This document shows, piece by piece, positions 57,096 through 64,000 of a stretch of DNA of 64,000 nucleotides. Under the pieces are notes generated by a model. The model was not told where the DNA came from and searched no databases. It was given only the letters and a program-made list of their open reading frames with translations. The stretch's first letter is position 1. The number at the start of each line of letters is the position of its first letter. The stretch comes from Dryomyza anilis (lineage: Eukaryota; Arthropoda; Insecta; Diptera; Dryomyzidae). The stretch is taken from contig OX638133.1 of the NCBI GenBank assembly GCA_951804985.1, forward strand, positions 37,721,963 through 37,785,962, in the 5' to 3' direction. The translations under genes were made by a program, and so were the position numbers.

Positions 57096-57500
57096 ACGTG
57101 AGCTGCGTTGAAATGTCGAGCTGCATTGTAACGTCGGGTAGCGTTGAAACGTCGTGCTGCGTCGAAACATCGGGCAGCGTTGATTCGTCGGGCAGCTTTG
57201 AAACATCGGACTGCGTTGAAACGTCGGACTGCGTTGAAACGTCGGACTGCGTTGAAACGTCGGGCAGTGTTGAAACGTTGGGCAGCTGATACATCGTGTT
57301 GCGTTGAAACGTCGGGCTGCGTTGAAACGTCGGGCTGCATTGTAACGTCGTGCTCCGTTGAAACATCGGACAACGTTGAAACGTCGGGCTGCATTGAACG
57401 TCGTACAGCGTAAAAACGTCGGGTAGCGTTGAATCGTCGAGCAGCGTTGATACGTCGTGCTGCGTTGAAACGTCGTGCTGCGTTGAAGCGTCATTCTGCA
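57096..57500 (-). repeat. 18-bp minisatellite, about 22 units, open in three frames
   Basis: The forward unit is GACTGCGTTGAAACGTCG with variants. On the minus strand the unit has no stop in any frame and 18 is a multiple of three. Overlapping frames of 130, 194 and 205 codons result, with hexapeptide periods such as DVSTQH, FQRSPT and RRFNAA. An ATG at 57501 opens the 194-codon frame. Coding use is unproven; the array fills most of the retroelement's interior. Confidence 0.92.
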
Positions 57501-57810
57501 TTGTGGTTGTGTCCAGACATAGTGCGAATGTCTGGGTTGCAACGTCGAACTGCGTGCGGTTTCGGGATAACCAATTAAGGTCACCCTGCGCACTTCGGGG
57601 TCACCAATGTAATGTTGTGATTCGATTAGATTTGGAACAAACGTTTTTATTAGAAATTTTCAATACAACATTAATTTTTGAATAACTAAAAACGAATGAA
57701 AAATAATTTAATAAATTTTGACAAAACAAAATTCCTAAAAACAGAATACTTAACATATTAAAACAAAAATATTACAAGTATTTTTAGCACAGTAAGTGCT
57801 GACTGCCACA

Positions 57811-57890
57811 GCTGTATTGATTAATGAATGCAATTATTATCGGTTGCTATATTTACGTCCACTATTTTTTTTGTCTGTGTACACAAGAAC
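57811..57890 (+). mobile_element. Right piece of the host palindromic MITE
   Basis: GCTGTATTGATTAATGAATG, then CGGTTGCTATATTTACGTC and TTTTTGTCTGTG followed by TA, the terminal part of the family seen intact at 28973-29280. Confidence 0.8.
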
Positions 57891-59360
57891 TAAATAACCA
57901 CCAGATGAGGGAGTAACGAACGGACTTGAAATCTGCAATTAGATTATGTTACATGTTGGGATGTTGCTAACGGTATTTGCAGTCATGTTCTTAATTATGG
58001 GTGACACTATTTCCGGAGCATTTTGTGGTTGTTGTGTTACGTTATCTTGGTAAATGGTACCATGAACCGACGAGACGAGTTGTGGCTAACTGGCGGACAA
58101 AGAGCCAATATAAGGCATATAATTAAATTCTAATTAAAATTTTAGTTTTGAAATTTATTTTATAATATTTGTGGTATTATTTTCATGTATTGATTAAACT
58201 GTTTTAAAGTTGAAAATGTAAATAATTACACTCAGTCATATATAGACTGGGGTAAAATATGGACTTGGGGTAATGTGGGAATTTTGTTGGACATGTTTTT
58301 GCACTATAAATATAAACTAACAAAAAAAAACAATTGTCAAGTGCTTCTTAAATGGCTTCAACTTTTTTATCCAACGTTATTATCAAATTAATACCATTTT
58401 ATTGCATTTTGAGAACAAGTGAAAAATATATTTTTGAAATTTTTTTGTTTGGTGATGTTTGCTATCATAAAGTCTGAATTTTTGGTGTTTTACAAAACCG
58501 GAATAGATCTTTCAAAAGAATTAAATAATTTATTCAAATGTACTTTTTTTTGGAGAAAAAGCAAAACGTGTCCCACTTTAACCCTGGCTCCCATAATGAT
58601 ACAAAAAATTTAAATATCAATTTTAGAGAATATTTGCAATTTAACTTAAATAAATTTATAAAAAGAATACAATGGAAATGATTTCATTGCCAGCTACTTT
58701 GTATGCAAACAATACAAGTTATTTTTTCATTCACCATTACAAATTTCATAAAAGGACAACAATTGATTCAACCAAATAATAATAACATCAAAATGTAGGT
58801 TTAATACTAAATGATAAATATGTGTAAATGTGGAAAAAAGCATGCTTCAAAACACATATAAATATTTTTCTGTGACTGAATAAAACATAATATTGAATAT
58901 GGTTACGTACCAAATATTTAGGTTCTGTAAAGCGATGCTCATTCATGCAATGTCGGACAAATTTTGCATTGGTTTCATGTTGTTTTTATACAAAAAAAAA
59001 TTCTATTCATAAATAATTCCGTTGGAAAATGAATCAAAAGGTCTTATTGGGGGTGTTTTGAATTTATTCACAATTGTTAAACAGACATTTTATATAATGG
59101 CTGTTAAACAAATACAGATAGATTCTGTAATTGTTACACGATAACTTTGGCTACAATTCTTTTGAAAAGTTTACAAAGTTACTTTTAGTTAAGTATCATG
59201 GTTTTATGATTGTTACAATAATGTACCATGTATTTGTAACAATAATGTCGAGTGAGAAACATGAAATACCCAGCGGCAATATTTTAATAATACTCACTAG
59301 ATTATTTTCATCACCAGATTCAAAAAGATGTTTGCAACAATCAGTAACTATTTTATTTAA
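57891..59360. other. AT-rich non-coding DNA
   Basis: No gene or shared repeat is recognised. Slightly GC-richer sequence at 57990-58110 has no coding or promoter signature I can name. Confidence 0.5.
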
Positions 59361-60096
59361 AACCAGTTGGAAAGGTTAGATCACATGGGAAATTTTAAAG
59401 TAGGTGTAATTTTGATAGTTAGGATTATCAAAATTATAGTCGGTCTAAGACGACTATAAATACCCTACACATATGTGTGGTTACCATTCAAAGTAGTATA
59501 TAGGTCACCAGGGTATACGAATCCTGAAAATAATTACAAACTTTCCATCGCTGAAGAATTTTCTTTCATTTGATACCCATATTTACAAATGAGTAGGTGT
59601 ACCGAATTTCGATTTTTTTTTTTGGGAACCACAAGTCATTTCGAGGGAAAACATTATTTTCATATATTTGAGCATGATTTCAATATATATTTGACCCAAA
59701 AAGTTTACCTAAGCACGTATACAGTAAAATTGAGCTGTAGATGTAAATTTTATATGAGGTATTTGAACATAAGTAATCGGTTCTCAGGTCACAATAGACC
59801 GATCATGCCAATTTTCTTGTTCAGACAGCTTATATATAAGTAATTTAAATCTAAAGTTTCATTGCTCTAGCTCTTCAACTTTTTCTGTAATCGTGATTTC
59901 AACAGACATACAGAAGGACAGACGGACAGACAACCAGACAGACGGACAGACAGACGGACATCGCTAAATCGACTCAGGAGGTCATGCTGATCAAGAATAT
60001 ATATACTTTTCCATACCGGAGATGCTTTTTTCAGGGTGTTACAAACAGCGTACCAAACTGAATATACCCTTTCACTCTTAGTGTAGGGTATAAAAA
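59361..60096 (-). mobile_element. DINE-1/mini-me-like element, family 2, full length
   Basis: On the minus strand TATACCCTACACTAAGAGTG is followed by TTTGGTACGCTGTTTG, GCATCTCCGG, the TATATATATT run, the TTGATCAGCATGACC core, GATTTAGCGATGTCCG, a GTCYG tract (about 59905-59962) and the body to the end TTTCCAACTGG. It is the most complete family-2 copy here. Confidence 0.88.
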
Positions 60097-61006
60097 TACG
60101 ATGATTTCAGAAAATCAAGAAATATACGGAACAAACGGAAACAGATACACTTAGTTGTCAAAAAAAGTAATTAAGAGCAATAATTCTAGATATCCAGAGA
60201 TTTTTCTTCTTTGCTCTTAGTTACTTTCAACACACAGGCACACTAAAAAAAAGAAGCCGATGGCAGACGGCCATCGCAAAGCAAAGTATACGAGCGAATA
60301 TTACAATAATACCAAGACTGATAAAAACAAGAACAGATACATGAACACGTGTACTTTTTGTGAAGAATACAGCCACAATTATGCTTGTTCTTTTTAGTTT
60401 TTAATAGTCAAGAAATTAACTTCTAAAAAACAAGAAGAATAAATCTTTTTTTTTTTTTTTTTGATAATTTAGTAGTTTATTTTGCTTATATTCACATGAT
60501 AAATTCCAGCATTTTTGTAGCACTTTATTAGTGAAATTTTGCTGTTTTTCATTCGAGCCGAATTCCTCTCCAGTTTTAAAAGTTTATTTCCCTTAAAGTA
60601 TTTGCATTATTCAATATATTTATACCGAAAATTTCAAGTAATCTTTCTTTTTAAAACATTTTCATTTTATCTACCAATGTATGGTAAATTCATGCAATTT
60701 TGTCACATGTTTTCCAACCAGCAGCTTTTTGCTGTTTTTTTCTAAAAACTTCAAAGCAAATGTATCTTCTTTGCTTTGCCGCAAATAGTGCCACTATTTT
60801 GTGGTTGAAAATAAATAGTTGTAAGAATTGTTGTTGTCACTGTATCACATTAAATGCACATAAATAAATTAAATCTCTTTGGTGTTGATTTTGCTTTTAC
60901 AGGACAAAGACAGCGTTTAGTCATGGAGAAAAACCCAAGATAGTTAAACAGGCAAAAAACAGATTTTATGCCCGCATGTAGTGTTATTTTTGCTATGGCA
61001 TGAGTA
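60097..61006. other. AT-rich non-coding DNA
   Basis: No gene is supported. A CACTAAAAAAAAGAAGCCG phrase at about 60241 resembles a MITE end without a partner. A long T tract lies at 60449-60463. Confidence 0.5.
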
Positions 61007-61521
61007 CACAGAAAAAAAGTGCATAAATATTATGTATAGAGAACATAAGAATTTTGTTCATAATATTTATGTATAAATTCTAATATTTATGAATTGTACA
61101 TAATAATGGTGAATCCACATATATTAAGGACATTGATTCAACAATCAGATACATATATTTTATGTATTATTTTCATACAAACTTTCTGATTTACGGTATC
61201 TGAAGGGTTTGTAAAGTTGGTTTGTGTATAAGACATATTTGGTTTGGGAACAAACTATATAAACGAATATCGGTAATCGAAATATAATCGAATATATTTG
61301 AAATCGAATATTTTCAGTCGAATATACAAGTGTATACAATTCGTTGGTTTTATTTCGTAAACATTTTTATTCAAATGAGCATTTTATTGAATATATATTA
61401 AGAAAACGAATGCGTAACAACTGAAATTAATTCATAGAAGTAGAGCCAAATCGATGGAAGCGGAGGAGAAGAACTTGGTGTTGGTAAAATTAATGGTAGT
61501 GTAAAGGTAAAAGTGGTAAGA

Positions 61522-61612
<91 letters not shown>

Positions 61613-61856
61613 CAGCTCAGTACAGAACTCCACCGCAATATGAAACAATAAAACATTTTTTTTTTTAAATAAAATTAAATAATGTAAAATTACATAAATG
61701 TTGAGATTGTGTGCATAAAATGTATGAAAATATAAACATAAAAAATATATAATTAATACATTAATATGATTAAAATGATCCTTGGTTGAGGTACTCGACA
61801 AAATACATAAAATAAATGTACAAATACATAAATGTTGAGAATCTTTTTTTTCTGTG
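61007..61856. mobile_element. TA-target MITE with CACAGAAAAAAA ends (copy 2, uninterrupted)
   Basis: It starts CACAGAAAAAAAGTGC after TA (61005-61006) and ends TTTTTTTTCTGTG before TA (61857-61858). It is the reverse complement of the interrupted copy at 1191-2792. It contains a long (AAAT)n tract at about 61520-61612. No transposase frame is present. Confidence 0.88.
61520..61612. repeat. (AAAT)n microsatellite, about 23 units
   Basis: Uninterrupted AAAT repeats inside the MITE. They generate the YLFI-type repetitive frames on the minus strand. Confidence 0.97.
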
Positions 61857-62040
61857 TATGATGTGGGTTTGATTAAGGGCCTTACATGGTTTAGCTATGG
61901 GTTTTTAACTCAGAGTAGACTGAAGAATGTGTACAACACATATGGTTGACTATAATATAAATAAATATACCAACTGAAATTTTAAATAGAAATAAATAAA
62001 ACGTTTTTAATTCGCCATAAACCTACTACTTTGGTTCATT

Positions 62041-62637
62041 CACAGAAAAAAATGTACATTATATTGATGAATTACGTTCTTCAAACCATGATTTATTGTA
62101 TTGAAGAACCATTCATAATATTAATGACTAACGACATTAATGTTATGAATGCGATCATAAATATGATGAACGCTTAGTAACTATCGGAAAAGTGTTCTTC
62201 AATATGATGAACAGTATATGAAGAATACGTTTCATCATATTAATGAACAAGAACATAAAATACAGCATATTTTACATCATATTGAAGAATGCTATTCATC
62301 AAACCAAATGTCAATCAAAATATTTTTCATTCATTTTGTTTTCAAACATTTTTTTTTCGAATTATTTTCCAAAAAACTATTTTTTTTTTGAAAAATTCGT
62401 AAAAAAATATTACATTCATAAATATTATGAACAAATTCATCAATATGAAGATTCAAATTCATTGTATTGAATATTTTGTTGTTCACTATGATTCGATAGT
62501 ATGAATAATTTCATACATATTATAATGAATGTATTCATCAATATATCATTTAATGAACGGTGGTATCAGTATGATGAATCTGGTAGTTGGTGAAAAATTC
62601 ATAATATTTATGAATAAATTCATGATTTTTTTCTGTG
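62041..62637. mobile_element. MITE with CACAGAAAAAAAT ends and ATGATGAA motifs
   Basis: It starts CACAGAAAAAAATG and ends CATGATTTTTTTCTGTG. The interior is dominated by TTCATCATATTAATGAA-type palindromes. The ends resemble the 61007 MITE but the interior differs. The flanks TTCATT and TTCGTT may be an imperfect duplication; TA is not seen. Confidence 0.7.
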
Positions 62638-62974
62638 TTCGTTACAGACATGTTGTCAATTTTTATTTTTATCATTTTATCAAAAAGCATATTATTTTTT
62701 AAATGAGATTTTTGTCATGAGGTTGGAAGAACGAAAAAGTTAGTTGTACCAATCAACTTCCTTCGGTTAAAACGAGTTTTATATAACGCGGAACTGTCCT
62801 ATTGAAATCTTAGACTCTTTTGTTTGTTTCAACAAAAGTAGTCCAAACTACAACTCTTTTAGTTTTTACTGTAAGAACCGAATATTTTGGTTGGACAAAG
62901 AGTTGGTTGACGCCAAACTTTATTCTGTGTGCGGGTATCTGCTTTCAAAATTCCTTCTAACAAACTCCCATTAT
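62638..62974. other. Non-coding DNA
   Basis: No feature recognised. Confidence 0.5.
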
Positions 62975-63430
62975 TTTTGTGTTTGTGGGAAATATTCCAG
63001 AAAAATGCCAAAAATTTTGTCTCGGAAATTCTCGAATTTTGTGGAATTTGAAAGACAGATTCTCGGCATATTTTAGGACTGATTTTGATACATACTTCGT
63101 ATTTGGCTGTGTGAAATATTTCCTAAAATTATTTGGTATATTTGTGGCATATTTTCGACAAACACACTTGTTATTGAAAGATTTTGGGAAGCGTAATGCA
63201 AATTATAAAATAATGTGAAATTAATGTCTAATTTTTGACATGGGCAGAAAATAGGCGGCTTTTAATAAAAACACCACCTTTTGTCTTGAAATCTTTCGAT
63301 AAAATGCTTCTAAACTGCCCCAAGCCTGCCAAAGATTTGGTATTGATGTGGGGCGTGTTTGTCGCAAATGTACTGCGTTTTTGTCGCAAATATATTCAAA
63401 ATATTCTTAAAAATTTCTTGGTATTTGTTT
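62975..63430 (+). repeat. Dispersed repeat related to the 41150-41710 tandem units
   Basis: GGAAATATTCCAGAAAAATG, GCATATTTT, TTTTGATACATACTTCG, GTGAAATATTT, AATATATTCAAAATATTC and CATGGGCAGAAAATAGGCGG follow the order of the 41150 units, with about two diverged units. The lower similarity suggests an older copy. Confidence 0.65.
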
Positions 63431-64000
63431 GATTATGGTTTACTTTGAGTAAGGAAAATAAAATGAGATTAGTCTAAGCCATTTGTTTGTTGGGTTCTGA
63501 ATACCGAAATATTTCTACGAATAATTCATAAAGCCAAAGTCATGAACCAGCATAATATATCGCAACGATTCATGTTGCTGATGCTACTAATGTCGCTGCT
63601 AGATTGTTGCCCTTTGCACACAGCGTTGTCAACGGCAACATGCTGCTTATTGATTACATCATGTGACTATTTATTTCAGCAATTTTTGTATGGAAAAATT
63701 TTTAAAACCTCGAATTTCATATTTAATTAAGCGCATTTACTTTAAACATGTTTTTTTTTAGCATCAATAGTCAATAGTCATTGTATTTAATTCAAGTTCT
63801 TTGTTAACGCATGTTACAGCTAAGGATTACGTATTCGATGTACGAACCAATATTTACTTCTATGTAATTTTAAAATGCATTTTTACACATAAATCTATAT
63901 ATCTTTTTGTAGGAAAATAGAATGTTTTAATCGGATTAAAAAAATGCTTTAAAATAATATTTTTTGAACAAATACTTTCAGAATTAATAAAAAAAACTTA
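63431..64000. other. Non-coding DNA with one hydrophobic short frame
   Basis: A plus frame at 63541-63730 starts MNQHNISQRFMLLMLLMSLL and has a signal-like hydrophobic stretch and several cysteines. It then enters AT-driven residues. No domain is visible and no clear 5' splice site was found. It could be a first exon whose gene continues past the window, but support is weak. Confidence 0.25.

Larger units (their letters stand above)
56335..57810 (-). mobile_element. Miniature LTR retrotransposon (TRIM-like) with minisatellite interior
   Basis: On the minus strand the 5' LTR is 57810-57608 (about 203 bp, TGTGGCAG...CATTACA), with a poly(A)-like AATAAA near 57645. Next comes a primer-binding site starting TGGTGACCCCGAAGTGCG at 57606. 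The 579-bp interior is followed by a polypurine tract GGAGGGGGAG at 57040-57031 and the 3' LTR (57028-56335) beginning TGTGGCAATCAGCAC. Without the nested solo LTR the 3' LTR is about 190 bp. GCTG or GCTGTA flanks both sides. There is no gag, protease, RT, RNase H or integrase, so transposition would need enzymes from another element. Divergence between the LTRs, especially at the outer end, suggests age. Confidence 0.85.

Noticed and set aside
61432..61801. Minus frames rich in YLFI repeats
   Set aside because: They translate the (AAAT)n microsatellite inside a MITE.

Overview
The window reads as intergenic DNA from a higher fly (Diptera, Brachycera; possibly a calyptrate, though nothing here fixes the family). 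It is strongly AT-rich. It carries many copies of an element matching the DINE-1/mini-me family of dipterans: a TATACCC...GGGTATA hairpin end, a (TA)n run, a core containing TTGATCAGCAT, then a (GTCY)n microsatellite. Only one gene is convincing. Nearly all other open frames lie inside repeats or low-complexity DNA.

The gene (minus strand, about 43149 to 41936) encodes a secreted insect-allergen-repeat protein (DUF1397/Ins_allergen_rp, the Bla g 1 / G12 type) of 339 residues. It has two exons joined by a 63-bp intron, a TATA box plus Inr upstream and an AATAAA signal downstream. Its two allergen-repeat halves are separated by an unusual Ser/Glu/His-rich spacer.

Layout. 1-5.7 kb: a four-deep nest of transposons, a foldback element and a full DINE-1 carrying a SINE and an 8-bp repeat expansion. 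6.4-10.3 kb: two non-autonomous Helitrons, one holding a hAT-like MITE, with a mariner transposase remnant between them. 12-18.5 kb: a DINE-1, a hAT MITE with a perfect 8-bp target duplication, and a foldback containing a CCCTAG-ended MITE. 22.5-24 kb: back-to-back Helitron sequences. 25.1-28.8 kb: concentric inverted-repeat elements. 28.9-33.7 kb: a palindromic MITE, an LTR split by an insert, and a TA-flanked MITE. 34.5-36.5 kb: a second hAT MITE and a MITE that appears to hold the 5' end of a host gene. 37.4-41.7 kb: a foldback and two satellite-like arrays. 42-43.2 kb: the gene. 43.7-47.5 kb: a Helitron split by a transposon rich in ATAACAACATAAGTCGA-type palindromes. 48.7-52.1 kb: a short-period array and three DINE-1 copies. 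54.2-57.8 kb: DINE-1, SINE and a miniature LTR retrotransposon. 59.4-62.6 kb: DINE-1 and two MITEs.

The most unusual object is at 56335-57810 on the minus strand. It has two roughly 200-bp LTRs, a primer-binding site and a polypurine tract, but its whole interior is an 18-bp minisatellite that is open in all three minus frames. Its 3' LTR was later hit by a solo LTR of another family. The same second LTR occurs at 31063-31982, also at an ATAT target. Together these repeats record a layered insertion history; apart from the allergen-repeat gene, no pathway or operon-like set of genes is present.
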